Below are positions 25,862 through 40,914 of a DNA stretch of 64,000 bases, in pieces. Below the pieces are notes generated by a model. It did not search any database. It had not been told where the DNA came from and saw only the letters and a list, made by a program, of their open reading frames with translations. Source of the DNA: Adiantum capillus-veneris (taxonomy: Eukaryota > Streptophyta > Polypodiopsida > Polypodiales > Pteridaceae); assembly GCA_014529385.2 (NCBI GenBank), contig CM043944.1, positions 91,133,914-91,197,913 on the forward strand, in the 5' to 3' direction. How positions within the stretch are numbered: the first letter of the stretch is position 1; the number at the start of each line of letters is the position of its first letter. The position numbers and the translations under genes are program-made.

Positions 25862-26371
25862 GGGCCCAATATAGGACTTAGACTGTGAAATTGGTCCAAA
25901 AGTCTTTCTTGGGACCCTATGATCTCATTTTTCTTTTAGATGAGTCCATAGAGGGAATTAAATCCTTAAATACAATTTTTGGGTTTGGATTAACCCTCTA
26001 GTGACACCAGAGAATCACTAGTTTAACAAATAATTGCACATTCAAAGTTTTGTACAGATATCCAAAACCAAGGATCCTGCAAGTTGGTGATCAGTTGGAA
26101 GTGCAATTGTACTTTACAAGTTGAGAAAGTGGCTTGAAAGAAAATTAAGCAAAAGAACAACCGCAAGCAGACTTCTAAGGTAAAAATGTTGGGATTGATA
26201 GTTGTGTGTGTAAAAGATTTGATGAATTTGAGATTTGGTAGGTGTCTTTAAAGAGATCAAAGAGTGGTAGGAGATCAAGTTAGCTTAGGGAAGTGATATT
26301 GACACCTCTTCTAAAGAATCATATCAGTGGATGGTAAACCAACAACTTGGAGGTCTCTGTAGAAAGGGACC

Positions 26372-29300
26372 ATGAGGGGTAGCACATCTCAAAAACCCTT
26401 AAACATGCCAAAATACACGGCAATTTTTCTTAAGGGAGCCAATGACCATGGGGCCTTAATGTATGCCGATGTTCAAGGACGTCAATGGATGTGTATTGAA
26501 GAATGACCAGCAAGAGGATTAGCAGTAATCATGGTAACCAACGATGGTGATAGGCTTCACGATGAGGAGGGAAATCACTATCCCATTGTCAAAGACCAAG
26601 AAAATTACAATCAATATGGAGACAACGGAAAATGGTAAAATGGTTATGGAGACCCAAGAAATACCTCCTAAACTAACTCTTTCTGGATCCTTCTACATTC
26701 ATGACAAGAGAGTGGAGAGAATGGCTACAATTCAAGAAAATATTGGGATGTACAAGGAAGAGGAGGGAAGAGTCACCTCTTACTACTAGTGCAAGGAGCC
26801 CCATGTGAACAAGTTAAGCATAGACAAAGTCTTGTGCTTTTTTTTGTATGATCCGATACTTGAAAACCACATTATTTTTTTTTATAAGTACGGACAAAAA
26901 TACAAGCCAATTCACCCAAAGGATGTTGGGAGAGCGATTAACGACTGAGTTGATGACACAGGATTTGGTAGGGAAGCAAATACCCATAGAAACCCCAAGA
27001 AAGTCTACAAATCCCTTATCAAATGATTACGACACCACAAAATAATCAAATAAGCAACCATTGCCTAACCCTCAAAACTCACAAGCATCACCACTATCAT
27101 TTCAAGCATGGCTCCAATAGTTTGCAACACCAGACGTGAATAAAAAAGGGGGTGGATATTCGGCCATGTCAACACTAGAAGCACCACCAGAACCACCACT
27201 CCATTAGTAATACCAGGATGAGAGTAGAACAAGAATGCTAAATTTGACCAAGATTGAAGCACCACATTGAGGATAAGAACAATAAGAAAGAAGATGAGCA
27301 GAGGAGCGATCACTTGCTAGACCAATCAGGAACTATGGATGAGGAAAACCACTAGGGGAGGAACATGTACCATATCCTAGGGTAGAATGGGCATGATAGA
27401 GGAGGAATAGAGGATCCTATGTTTAGAATGATAGATCACTGGAGGATCAGATCTTCTAGGTCCAAAAATGGGTTAACAAGAAATAGGGATCCAATGGATC
27501 ACATGGAAGTCTTTGTGTGTGTACTTAGGGCTGAGGAAGTACTAGACTTTCCCACACAGTTTGCAGGATTTGGGTTAATTCTATAGGAGGATGCTTCCAC
27601 TTGGTTTGACTATGTTAAACATAGAGATTTTGAATCAATGCCAAGGAGGTATTTGACAAGTTTATTGAGGAATTCTCTCAAAGAGGGATATTTCATAATA
27701 CAATCTTGAAAATCCATAAGCTCAAGTAGAAAGAGGAAGAATCCATTAGAAAATGAGCCTTAATATTGAAATGTTATGTAAAAACCTACCCTGTGGAAGA
27801 GTTACCAGCTCAATCCTGACTCATGTTGATATTTATCCAAGGACTAAAAAATGTGGATCTTTAGAAGAGCTCTATACCTAGTAGACAATTGTGTTGTCTA
27901 CAAGGAAGGTGGCTATAGGGATTTAGATGATGATTTTTCATCATAGCATAGTGGATCTAAGACCACAAAGTCAACACAAAAGAGTGAATCAATTGTAAAT
28001 CAAGAGAGACTTATTGAGGAGGTGCTCAAAAGGATAAGCCCGTTTGCTAAGCCACATGCTAAGCAACAAAAGTGGTGCGCAATTGAGTAGAAAATGAATC
28101 ATGCTATGAAAAGTGTTACTATAATAAGGGATATGTGAGAGATCAACAATATGCCCCACCAATCCAAGTAGCACCTCCGCAAGTACCACCAATGCCTAGG
28201 TATACATTAAGAAATTTGCCAAGACCAGTAGGCGTTGAACGGCCACAGCTAGTTTTGGGGCAAGAGCTACCTCTACCAAGAACTAGAACAATGGGCATTA
28301 GGTATGCATGCACTATAAAGGAATTGGAGGAACAAGCCTTAGTGCTTGTGCCTATGTATTACAAAGATCTAAGTGAATACTTGGCTAGTTCAACATACTA
28401 TCCACCCAAAGAGCCAAAAGCACCAAAACCTTGGAGCATGATTTGGAATGTTGAACTACCAGCTGTCGCACATGCTACAAGAGAAGGTAAATACAGCTTA
28501 GACAAGCATACATTGTTGTTCATTGACAATTGTGGGTGAGCAGGACAAAGATAACTATCAATAGAGAGCAGTTCCAATAGCACCATGCCAACCTTTAGGA
28601 CTGTGCTACAAGTGTGGTGGTGATCACCTTATGAAAGATTGTGCCCATACAGAGATCATTAGAGTAAATGTATACTATCCAGATTGCAGAATTACTCATT
28701 TGATTAGTGACAATAAAATAAACACAAGTATAACAATGGAAACAACATTAAATATACTAGGGACGATGTTGTCAAGTAGCGGTTTTGAAAATGAAACGGT
28801 GATACTTATACATACTGTCACAAGAGCGCAAGCTCAAAAAGGAACGGGAAAACCAATAATCAAGGAGCCCATAACAGATGTGCCTTGTTATGAGCAAAAA
28901 AGTCAACAAAACACCTGGAAGGCTAGGAAGGCATGCATGAAAGCTCAGAAGGAGTGTGACAACCAGGGACAAGTTAGAGAGATTAGAGAATCAAAATAAT
29001 CCTAAGTTGAAAATTCCAAAGACCAAGGAACCTAATGAGAAAAAGAGACCAAAGAGTGCAATTTTGGGGGAGTCTGTACAAGTTGATAAGGTGAATGAAC
29101 CTCTAGATGCACTTATGAAATCCTACAAAGCGTGGCTTCAGACTAACCAAAACGAGGAACAAAAATTGATGACGCATCCTTATGTTGAGGTATAAAAGTA
29201 AAGGTTGCAGATGTGTCAAAAAATGATCCAAACCACCCAGGCTTTTCTAGAGCCACCAACAAGCAAGCCAAAGAGTTGGATAGAAGTTGTATCTCCAACA

Positions 29301-29740
29301 CCAATAGTCCCAGTAAGACATGAGCCTAGAAGGATAGATGAGAATCCTACAACTAAAATAGAACCCAAGACATTATTCAAAAAGCCTAGGATAGTGTTGA
29401 ATACCATAGATTAGGCATTTGAGGGATTCCATCCTATGATACCAAAGGCCTACAGAGAGGATGATGGATTAGATGATCTCTGGAGACATATATGAGCAAC
29501 AAATGATGCAAAAGAGTTGAGTCAGAGAGTCAATCAAACCAGCAAAGAGAGAGATATCTTCCTTCCACCCCTATTGAGGAGTTTGAGACAAGATCTCAAG
29601 CAGATTTGGATATATGCTCTTATTGGGGGATAGAGGGCCAGTACAATCTTTAGGGAGTCAACCTCAATCTTTGAGAACCGTACCCTCATACATGGGGGAA
29701 TATGAAGCCAAGTCTAATGTGAAGGCGGTGCCATAAAAAA
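26372..29740 (+). pseudogene. Element 1 gag, broken
   Basis: The presumed start is the ATG at 26,372 (MRGSTSQKPLNMPKY), stopped after about 45 codons, with continuations in other frames (26,544-26,789). The capsid-like part near 27,480-27,900 reads DHMEVFVCVLRAEEVLDFP and ASTWFDYV in a broken frame and parallels element 2 (VLRVERIFDFHTQFEGF, LTWFQSI). 28,135-28,539 is the clearest open piece, with RPVGVERPQLVLGQELP matching the element 2 stretch ERPKPVLGQQPP. A zinc knuckle follows near 28,597 (CYKCGGDHLMKDC), one residue shorter than the CX2CX4HX4C norm. Gag would form the particle and bind RNA; this one is dead. Confidence 0.65.
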
Positions 29741-29771
29741 GACTCTCTTCAAGAAAGGCTATGGACTCTAA

Positions 29772-30395
29772 ATGATTGATATATTGTCTATGCCCGTGAC
29801 TTGCACTATTATGCTAGCAGAGGCTCTCCAAATAAGACCAAACATGTGGGCCATATTTGGGAAATGTCTAGAAAAGGGGGTCAAAGATCCAACATCAGAG
29901 ATACAAGAAGGAATCCACAAACTGGAAAAACCTCAATTGAACACAAGGCTTGTACCATTTAACAAGGTAGGAGAGTATTTCAAGGGTGAAGATGAAAATA
30001 CTATGCTTCTAGTAGAATTCCAAAGTGTGACAACCATGGCAATTATTGACATTGAAGCTGGTGTAGCCATTGCAACCAAAGAGACATGGAAAAAATGGGG
30101 AAACCTTGCCTTGAGAGCTACTAGGACGACATTGCAACTAGCAGATGGGTATATGAAGAAAGCCCTAGGGCTTCTAGAGAAAGTGATTTTTACTCCTTGT
30201 GGCATTGAGTATGAGCATAACTTTTCTATAGTGGATTCTGTTAAGAGGAACAACTACGACATAATACTTGGATGGCTATTCATGCGACAATTGAAGATAG
30301 TTCAAGATTGGGGATATGATCATATATACCTCAGACACATGGAACCCATGACGTGCATAAAACTTAAAGAACATAGTTACAAAGACGTGAATTGA
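29772..30395 (+). pseudogene. Element 1 protease region, active site altered
   Basis: An open 207-codon frame. Around residues 93-97 it reads IIDIEAGVA where a retropepsin has D-[ST]-G, so the active-site loop is changed. A later segment (NNYDIILGWLFMRQ) matches the ILG-W hallmark near the end of retropepsins. It lies between gag and RT, as expected for Ty3 gag-pol. Confidence 0.6.
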
Positions 30396-31207
30396 ACCCC
30401 AGTTGAGGAGTTTGAATCAATTATAATAGCAGTATTGGACCTTTCAGCTTGGTTAGGCAAGCCAACAGATCTATAGATGTGCGGTACATCACATTGTGGG
30501 ATCTTGAAATGAGAAGAGTGTCTAGAAAGGATAATTGAAGATAAATAATACCTTCATGAACCCTTCCCCAAAGAAGCTCTAGAGCCATTTGAATGGACTC
30601 ATATTCTAGCAACTCTATATGTGTGTACTATTTCGGATGGCCCACTTGTGAGAAGGACGGATATGACATGGTTCTATACTATATGGTCAATATTGTAAAT
30701 ACAAATGATGAGAAATTAGTCCGAGAAAAACCCAAAGATGATCAATTGGTGAGTGTTGAAAAAGAGGAGACATTTTATGACTCCCCAAATCACCTTGAGA
30801 GAGTAGATGATGCAGATAATAAATGCTTTGACAACCCAAGTGAACAAGAAGAATGATATCAAATGTTTGATTTTATGATTTTTCAAATCAAAAACTTAGA
30901 GTTCAAGAGTGCTACAAGAAAAAGAGAGCTGGAAACAAGCCAAGAGAGAACCCTATGCCTAGAATAAGGGATAAAAAATAGTTTTTGATGCTTGTAAAGG
31001 CTGAAGATTGTGTCAAGGACAAGCTATCTGGAAGGTTCTTTAAAGCTCAAGATCCAAAAAAAAAGAGAACATAAGAAACTTGAGAAGACAAATCAAAAAG
31101 CTGGAATCTGAAACAAAACCCAAACAAACAAACGAACCAAGGTGAACAAGTTTGGAGAAACTAAATGGACCAAGGTTTAGAGAAAGAAGAAATACCAAGA
31201 GCTTTAA

Positions 31208-31340
31208 AAAACTCTCAGGGAAGTATGGCCAACACAAGTAGAGACTGGGGAAGGAGAAGCCGAGATCTTAAGAAAACTCTCAAGGAAGTATGGACAATAG
31301 AAGTAGAGAGTGGGGAAGGAAAAGCCAAGAAAAATGCAGA
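31208..31340 (+). repeat. Short tandem duplication between protease and RT of element 1
   Basis: Two copies of a unit of roughly 65-69 bases containing AAAACTCTCARGGAAGTATGG and GAGTGGGGAAGGA-type sequence lie head to tail in the spacer upstream of RT. Confidence 0.7.
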
Positions 31341-31489
31341 CAAAATGAGTGCCATCCCTACAGAAAGTTCACTATCCAAGATTGAAAGGTAGTGATGACA
31401 CAACCATTATGAGAGTGAAAGGACAAGGAGTCCTAGGATGGGCCCGAGGATGCAAAGAAGATAGACTTGGCATGACTTGGAGAAGATCC

Positions 31490-32950
31490 ATGAACAACCT
31501 ACATAGCAAGAGATCTAAATCCAGAAGAGGAGGAGAAGCTCATAGGTCTTTTGAAGGAGTACAAGGACATGTTTGCTTGGTCGTATAAAGACTTGAAAGA
31601 AGTAGATCCTATGATATGCCAGTACACGATTCCTTTAAAACCCAGTGCAAAGCCTATCCACAATAGATACCTTACACATACAATGATACATTTGATAAGC
31701 GCATCATAGAGGATATTGATCAATTGAAGGAGGCTGATTTTATGTATGAGATAGAGCACACCGACTGGGTATCTCCCATTGTGGTAACACCTAAGAAGAA
31801 TGGTAAATTACAAGTGTGTGTGAATCTAAACAAGGTTAATGCCACCAGGATAAGGCATAATTATCCCTTACCTATTACTAACCATGTCTTGTCCCCAATG
31901 AGTGGTAGGTAAGGGGGCATACTCCTTCTTAAATGGGTTCTCGGGATATAACCAACTCACAATTGCTCCTGAAGATCAATACAAGATAGTGTTTTCCATA
32001 GAATGGGGTATATATGCATATAGGGTAATGCCGTTTGGACTCACCAATGCCCTAGCAACATTTCAAAGATTGATGGCACATGCCTTTAAGGAACACTTGA
32101 GGATATTCTTGGAAATATACATGGATGACTTATGTGTTCACTCTCTCTTGTGAGATAAACATACAAAGCACCTCACAAAATTATTTGAGAAGTAAAAGAC
32201 TTATAGGAGTTGTCTTAACCCAAAAAAGTGTGTATTTATGGTTAGGTAAGGCAGAATCATGGGACATATTGTCTTGAAGAATGGCATATCTACCGATTTA
32301 AACAACATAAAAGTAATTGTAGAGATGCCTAGACCAAACAACACAAAGTAGGTACAATGATTTATGGGACATTGTGGTTACTACAAGAGGTTTATACACA
32401 TGTATATAGTCATTGATCAATCCCTGTACAAACTTATAGTAGCCTTTGTATGGACAAATGAGTGTGATGAATTATTTGAAAAATTGAAGAAAGCACTCAT
32501 GTCTGCACTAGTATTGAAAACACCAAATTGGGAGAAGATCTTTTATATTCAAATTGATGCTTTAGCATTTGTTACCGGATGCATCTTGGCTCAACCAAGA
32601 GAAGGAAAAATGGATTTCCCAGTCTGTTATGCAAGAAGGCAGCTTAACAGTGCTGAAAAGAACTACACAACCATGGAGAGAGAGGGTCTTGGGATGGTAT
32701 ATGTTGTTAAGAAATTCCAAAATTATCTCCTTGTAAACAAGGTTATGTTTTCTCTTAAACCTTGTGAAAAAACCCTACAATACCGGAAGAATTGTACCGT
32801 GGTTTATCATATTGCTAAAGTTTGATTTTAGTGTTGTGGTTAAAAAAGTAAAAATGCATCTATGAGCAGATCACCTTTCTAGATTGCCAAACGGAGAAGC
32901 TCCAGAAGGGGTAGATGATGACATCCTTGACACATATCTTTTTAAGGTTG
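31490..32950 (+). pseudogene. Element 1 reverse transcriptase and RNase H, broken
   Basis: The entry region near 31,500 reads MFAWSYKDLKEVDP. RT continues in 31,724-31,912 (WVSPIVVTPKKNGKLQVCVN) and, after a shift, 31,902-32,153 (GFSGYNQ, YAYRVMPFGLTNA) with catalytic YMDD at 32,118-32,129 intact. RNase H is in 32,364-32,825: IFYIQIDALAFVTGCILAQ, then a shared AEKNYTTMEREGLGMVY. Frame shifts separate the parts. It would copy element RNA into DNA. Confidence 0.85.
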
Positions 32951-33329
32951 AAATGATACCAAAATGGTCTTAGAGATAGTCAATTTACTATCCTATGGAG
33001 GTGAATTTGATAGAATGGGGCAGGAAAGTAAAAGACGAACGGTTTGACAATCAAGGTATTTCCAATTACTTGGAAAATGTTTGTATAATTTAGGCTCAGA
33101 CAACCTTTTACATTATGATAAGTCCAAAAGAGTACAGTAGCTATCTTTTGGAAGCACATATAGCTTAGCAAATGTCAGTGCGCCTAGTTGGCCAACCAAT
33201 GCTTGAAAGAGTTAGGAGTTTATTGGCTAGCTAGGCGAACTGACATTTATGAGTATGTTTCTAAATGTTGAATTTGCGGGTCTAAACCACCGATAGAATA
33301 TGCTACATTGTTTTAGGTATCAACTGCAC

Positions 33330-34589
33330 CAAAATGGATCTAGTATACAATTGACTACCTGACAACAAAGAAGTTTCTTGAAAATACCTCGAGCATGGCA
33401 AAGGGACATAGAAATAGAGGTTTGAGATTTTTCACTAATTGAAAATCAATTGTGTAAGAGAGGAAAGGACAATCACCTCAGGATATGTGCTACAAGAAGT
33501 ATTTATTTTCCAATCCTAGAACAAACACATGGAGGAATAAGTGGATGCCATTTTTCGAGGGATAAGACTACAAACATTGTCTTAACCGCTAGACTATAGT
33601 GGCCTACATTACATATGAATGTTGAAGCATATGTTAAGAGATGTGACGCATGTCAAGATGCCCTTAAGGTTAATGATGGGAGCCAAATAATTTTCTAAGT
33701 GGGTATAGTTTTTGTTGGACCGATTTCACCCCTCGCTTACAAAACTCATGTCCAATATATCATTGTGGCTATGGAATATCTCACAAAAATGGACTGAAGC
33801 TAAGGCCACACAAAAATTCGATGCAAGAACCACTGCACAGTTTCTATATGAACATGTCTTTGTTAGATATGGTCTACCCATAGAACTTGCCAATGATCGT
33901 GGTACACATTTCATTAATGAAGTTATTGAAAATCGTTTAGACAAATGCAAGGTAGTTCACATGAAGTCTGCTCCATGCCATCCACAGGCTACTAGACAGG
34001 CTAAAGCTACCAATAAGACTCTTTGTGCTATCTTGACAAAAATAGTATCAAATTCAAGAGCAGATTGGGACCAATAGTTACACTCTACATTGTGGGCTTA
34101 TAGGGTAGCCTACAAAACATCTATTGGAACATACTGTACAACATGGTGTTTGGTCTTAATGCAATATTTCCTATGGAGTTCCTGATCCCAACACTAGGAG
34201 TCGCTAAACAACTCGAATGGACATGCCATGAATTGTCTTCAAGAGTCGATGACCTAGAGAAACTAGATGAGCTTCACTGGAAAGCTATAGCTTCTATCTA
34301 CACTCAGAAAAGAAAACACAAGGACTTTTTTAATAAGCATGTATGCTCAAAAGATTTTAAAACAGGAGACTATGTCTTGGCTTATACATTGAAAAAACCC
34401 GTGAAAAAACTTAAAAAGCAAGGGATGGGACCCTTGGTTATCATAGATATATCACCAAGTGGGGCTGCCAAGCTTGCTAGATTGGATGGTGAAGAAATGC
34501 CTAATTGGATTAGTGGCTATCGGCTTAAAAAGTATCATCTACCACTAACCCAAAACATACTTCAACAAATATATGTGGAACAAAAATGA
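33330..34589 (+). pseudogene. Element 1 integrase, catalytic residues lost
   Basis: The core spans about 33,690-34,077. The first acidic residue is Glu instead of Asp (AMEYLTK, codon 33,774-33,776). The second Asp is present (LANDRGTHF, 33,895-33,897). The catalytic Glu is Lys (RQAKATNKTL, codon 34,003-34,005). The C-terminal part, 34,143-34,589, has the usual basic segment (QKRKHKDFFNKHV, FKTGDYVLAYTLKKP). The N-terminal zinc region is recognisable near 33,600 in broken frames. Confidence 0.85.
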
Positions 34590-34620
34590 TCTCAAGAAAA
34601 GCACATATAGTCAAAGAAGC

Positions 34621-37300
34621 TCAAGATAAAGTAAAGGAGCGCATGACAAAACAAAAGTGTCTACAACAATAGTAGCAACAAGGACAACCACTACGGATCG
34701 ATGTAATCAAAGTGACAAATTTTGAAGAGAAGCATATGGTGGATCCAACACTAAAAGTCAATCTTGGAGGCAATCAAGTGGAGTCTAGTGCAATCCTAGA
34801 TTTTGAAACTCAAGGAAATCTTATTTCCTACAACCTATACAACAATCACAAACAATATCTAAGCAAGTCTTGGTTGAGAAGGCCAAGGTTGCACAATTTA
34901 TGTAGACCAAGCTTAAAACTACCTCAACAAAGACAAATGATAAACCTCAAAAACAAACTCAATGGTATGATCAAGTTTAGGTGCCAAAGAAGTTGATTGT
35001 TTTAAATCAAGCATAAATCTAGATTCCAAAGCAACACAACAAGAGACTCCCTTCACTACACACCCCTACGATCCAACCAAAACCAAATCCATATCACCCA
35101 CGAAAACATGTGAAGCAGATTTGGATACCCAAGTAATTATGGCAAGCTCAAAAAGACCAATCTCAAATTTGCATACTTAAACAAAGGCCAACACTAACTC
35201 CATATGTGGATATTGGATTCACACAAGCATGCCACCACAAGCCAACACTGACCAAAGGTACAAGGACATCGCTTGCCAATCAAGCAACAAACGATACAAT
35301 TAGAACAATTATTATTTGACCGCTCTCCTATTGGTATTGATATAATAGGAAACCTCAACATCTAATGCCAATAAGTAGGTTTCTTATATCCTCCTCTCGC
35401 TGCGAGGTCCCTCCCCTATACCATATCCATTTGTAAATAGGAGGGTACCCGATAGGTCGCTAGGCCCTAATCAATTGACAAAAGCAGAGTCAAACAGACA
35501 AGATTTCTAATGGATAGACTCTTGTCACCAAGTAACTTGAGTCCAACCCATTGAAAAGGTTTCCTAGCCCTACCTCATAGGGAAAACATGAACTAAGACA
35601 TTAATCTAGCATTCCTAATTCTCACCTTTTCCAAAAGAGAGAAACCCCAAATGTCTTTTTCCATAATTTACAGAGGCACGTACAATTGGAACTTCTTGAC
35701 TCTTGGCACATGAGTCTCTAGTTTTGCTTCTTTTATCAATGAGGAGTGAAGATTTTTGCGACTAATCGAGACCACCCATCCTTGACTGGAAACCTGAGAG
35801 AGTCCCCACTTTCCACCCCCACACTCACATTTTTTTTGCTCGTGTTCTAATTACTACAACTTGATTGTTCATACACAAAGTTCCTTTTTATGGTTCCCAT
35901 CACAAGTTTGTTAAGAGAGCCCTTCAACCATTATCAAATCGACACCAAGAAAATATTTCCTAGAAGAAAAACAACATACAGCTCTTCTTCATTGAAATAT
36001 CCAAACCCCAAGAGTTCACTCCTCTTGGCGAGAGTTTATTGCTCCCGCTGTCTTTAGATGTCCATACAACTAGATTGTCTTGTGACTTGGGTACAAAACT
36101 GTAGTGACTAACTTGCAACTTGGGCACCAACCCGCAAGCATTATCTTGCATTCTGAGCACCAACCCGCAAGATGTGTGCAACCATATGCACTACTTTAGA
36201 ATTCACTCCGCTAAGCTCTCGTCCCTGGATATCAAAGGGAGTTTTGACTTATTAGTATAGGATTTTTGAATGAAGAAGATTCGAGAGTTCTTCTACTAGG
36301 AAAACATTCCTTTCCTATGAGCAAACAGACTACTTTCCAAACAATCTTTCCCTATCAATACAACTTAAGAAAATGAACAAGTACAATTGATGCGGTTTTG
36401 AATTGGGAATGACCCAGTGTTTAGGTAATTTTCCCCTTCCTATTCACTCATGATGCAAGGAGAGAAAAATAAATTTCCTACCTATTCTTGAGCAGTAACG
36501 TTACTTTGGGGGATAAGTGGCACATCCTCATTCATCAAGGCCTTTCCTTTGTCTTTACCATCAGTAGTTCCGGCGTTGTGATTGTGTGATCCACATAGTG
36601 AGTTCTCTTGGGTGCCATCCCCACTACTAGATACTTAACTTAACTTCAAAAGTTGTAATCTAAAGTATAAAAATTCAATGGAAGTAGGGTAAATGATTAT
36701 AAGTGTTTTTATTCCAAAACATATATGGTTATTCACACATCAAACTTAAAACATATGCTTGCTTAATCTTGCCATAATCTTATGATAACATGCGTTATAA
36801 TCCATACACTAATCACATGATTAAACACTTATATCTACTTGCAATCCATCATTTCTTATAGAGGTAGTTTGTTGCACCAATGATTGGAAGCTTTCTTACT
36901 TAGATCAAAGAGTCAAGTGCTTGAAAGGTTTTGCTTCCATTGAGGCTTTGATCCCTTGCCGATTTAAGGGAGTCAAAGGCAGCCCAAGGAGAAATAGGCA
37001 GACTGTTATGCACTATCAAAAATAGTGGAGCTTTCTTGATTAATGGCATGAGTCAGTGGCTGCTTGTGCAAGGCTGGCACTCAAAGGTAGCCAATGTTTA
37101 GGGTGCTTGAAAAAGGTCAATGCCAGGCATGGGGCAACAAGATCCTGCATTGAACCTAGTCGTACACCTTGTAGAAGTCTTATTTCTTGAATGTGGATTT
37201 GTTGTCTGCACTAATTTCAATGTGGACTAATAGCATAGCTGCATTTTTCAAGAATTTACAGCTGCAAATAGTGAAAGTATGCTGGTGTAGAAAGCCAATA
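34621..37300. other. Unassigned, no intact gene
   Basis: Possible 3' untranslated part of element 1 (to about 35,000), then unrelated sequence. On the minus strand near 36,620-36,480 a short frame, GTQENSLCGSHNHNAGTT and on, could be the start of another retroelement gag, but support is weak. No matching LTR was recognised. Confidence 0.3.
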
Positions 37301-38365
37301 GAGTTCGGGTACAAGAAGAGCACCAAGAAGTGTAAGGAGAAATTTGAAAATACATGTGTAACCTCCATTTTTCAGCTCCCCAGTTTTGAGTTTAACATAT
37401 TGTCCACCACATTTTGAGCAAACATTGATACAATCTTTGTTTCTTACCTCAATCTAGCTTTGACAATGATGACAATGCCAAGGATGATGAAGACAATTCC
37501 ATTGTTGATGTGGATGATGTAGCAACACAAATGGTGACAATACAAAGAATGTGTAATTTAAGCTCAAAGCCTCACTCTAATCCACTACATAATCTATCAC
37601 ATGCTCTATCCACTTCCATAGATTCGAGAAATAAGCACAATAGTCTTCTTTGAATCCTTGTTGGAGAGGGTTGATCTTTGCTCCCCAGCACATGCGTCGC
37701 ACTTTACCAAAGATCACTGAAAGAAGAGGAAGCGAAAGGATCCTACCAGAATGATGTCCTTCTTCAAAGACTCGCCAAAGAGTTGACAAGAGTGAATGAC
37801 CATGAGCTAGGTGAGGTTTGAGGTCATCATCTACTCCCTTGATTTGAAGGAATCATCTAATCCTTTTTTTGCACCAAGTTCTACCAGCTTGTTCCTTAGT
37901 GAAGGGTTGCACCAACTGCATGTGGAAATACAATATTTTCATTGGGTAGAAGCAAGACGTTGTTGCCAATACCAAATTCTTCTTCCTATGCATGCATGAA
38001 GAACCCATCATTCATTGAGACCAAACTCTAATGTCTTATTATTTAGATCAGGGTTTGCACAATTGCATGTGAAAACACAAGGTTTTCATTAGATAGAAGC
38101 AAGGCCTTATCGCCAACACCAAAGTCTTCTTCCCATGCACGCATGAAGAACTCATGATTCATTGAAATTTATGCAATAGTCTCAACACCCTTGGCGTGAA
38201 GGGCATCCCTTGTGAGCCCCACTAGGAGCACTCTCCTTGTTGCTACTCATACTAGCTCAAGTACCTCTCAAATCAATCAACACTAGAAATATGCTCATTA
38301 TAAAAACCAACACTTCCACCATTAGCTTCCTTGCATCAAAGGAGTACTGTTACTGGCACTCCACG
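37301..38365 (+). pseudogene. Decayed trihelix (GT-2-like) remnant, copy 2
   Basis: 37,301-37,357 encodes EFGYKKSTKKCKEKFEN, the trihelix helix-3 signature. Downstream, acidic codons (NSIVDVDD) and, near 37,728-37,787, KRKDPTRMMSFFKDS follow in the same order as in copy 1 (1045-2371). The tail (37,880-38,240) again has two copies of the 150-base unit and ends with GGAGTACTGTTACTGGCACTCC, the same terminus as copy 1. The sequence before the helix-3 segment differs from copy 1. Stops and shifts are throughout. Confidence 0.5.
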
Positions 38366-38634
38366 TTCTTGTGTGAGATAAAATATTTCATGCCCTCCTA
38401 AATTCTAATGTGATTGGATTCCATACACGAGGCATTCTCTGTCATGTTGTAAAGGAATTATTAGGGCTTGAATATGAATTAAAGGGAGGGGAAGTTGTGT
38501 TGGAAACTTTGATAGTGTGAGTTTATAGGTTGTCCACTATCTCTTAGTGGAGCAAGCACATGGAGATGATAGCCAATTTTTCTATTTCAACAAATCAAGA
38601 ACAATAGGAGTTGTAAAGTCTCCTAGGCAGACAA

Positions 38635-38761
<127 letters not shown>

Positions 38762-38913
38762 AGTAGAGCCTGCATGAGTGATTCAAATGGATCAACACAC
38801 AATAGAACTCCCTATGTATACTATTCCTAACCTACCATCAATACAAATAAGTGCTCTTGCATTAAATAAGAGAAACCAATGTAGCAAGCTACATAGACAT
38901 GAAGATAGATGAG

Positions 38914-40089
<1,176 letters not shown>

Positions 40090-40914
40090 TGGATGTGCTA
40101 GCTTCATCATCTTTGAGCTCATCGTCTTCTATCTCATCATCTTATATCTCAGCATTGTTATCATGTAAATCATCCTCATCACTGAGATTGGTGGTGCTGG
40201 GACTTGAATCAATGATCTCTCTCTCCCCTACCTCCAGTGCATCCAAAGTAGTAGGTGGGAGAGAGCCAACGATGGTTTCCACTTCATTAGTGACAAAAAG
40301 GGTTCTTGCCTAAAGTGTTATGGGAACTATGAACCAAAGTTTTGGTTGATATATTGATGGGATATAGATGACCTACAGAAGAGAAGTTCAAAGTTAATAT
40401 TATGTTACAAGAAAATAAGGGTACAGAAGGTTTACATTCACTGGTTCACAATTGCGTGGCAAAACTAAGTTGTCATACCTCCTCGTGTGATACACACTAG
40501 AGTCCACCATGAAGAGCCCATTCTCATGCCCTCTACACATTTGGAAATCACTTGCACTAAAAGATGAAGGTATGAAAGGCTCTAAAATTGACATTTAGTA
40601 TCCTTCAATAGTCCCACAGTACCTGGCTTCATCACCATTTGTGTCAAAGTTTCCCCATGACATCGCAATCCAAGGTGGTTTGATGCTCATCAATGTAGCC
40701 TATACAAAAGTGTTGACCCCTTGACCACATAGAGTTAAAGGAAAGGCATTATAAAATAGAAAAAATTTAAGTCACTAATGAGATCTGAGAAACATGCAAG
40801 GTTTCAAGGAACCGAGGGTTCCCTCCTACCTCCATGAGCTTACATATAGGATTCATTATCTTGCAAATGCCTTGCCTTTTCCATTGTCCACAGGTCCACT
40901 CACTTGGTCATACC
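40090..40914 (-). pseudogene. CACTA transposase remnant, downstream part
   Basis: Minus-strand continuation of the DUF4218-like segment at 48,467-48,845 across the element C insertion. Broken frames include PWIAMSWGNFDTNGDEARYCGTIEGY and, in 40,594-40,400, FMVDSSVYHTRRYDN, which could be the region after DUF4218 in TNP2-type proteins but match weakly. Near 40,310-40,090 an acidic Asp/Glu/Ser tail follows. The assignment leans on the flanking DUF4218 match. Confidence 0.4.
40910..40914. repeat. Target-site duplication, left of element C
   Basis: ATACC directly before the left LTR, identical to 48,462-48,466. Confidence 0.9.

Larger units (their letters stand above)
21605..34620 (+). mobile_element. 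Element 1: decayed Ty3/gypsy retrotransposon (Tat/Athila-like)
   Basis: Plus-strand order: 5' LTR B (21,605-24,154, with an inverted solo LTR inside), primer-binding site, long leader with palindrome array (to 26,371), gag, protease, RT, RNase H, integrase (to 34,589). The RT text (GFSGYNQ, IYMDDLCVHS) and the TGGTGCCGCTTTCGGGGA primer site point to the non-chromoviral Tat/Athila branch. Every coding domain has stops, shifts or lost catalytic residues. No 3' LTR resembling LTR B was found after 34.6 kb, so the 3' end is deleted or too diverged to see. Confidence 0.8.

Noticed and set aside
34621-36660. 3' LTR of element 1
   Set aside because: No stretch resembling LTR B (TGTTGACAAYTGAACACG start or GCAGATACACTGC complement near the end) was found after the integrase.
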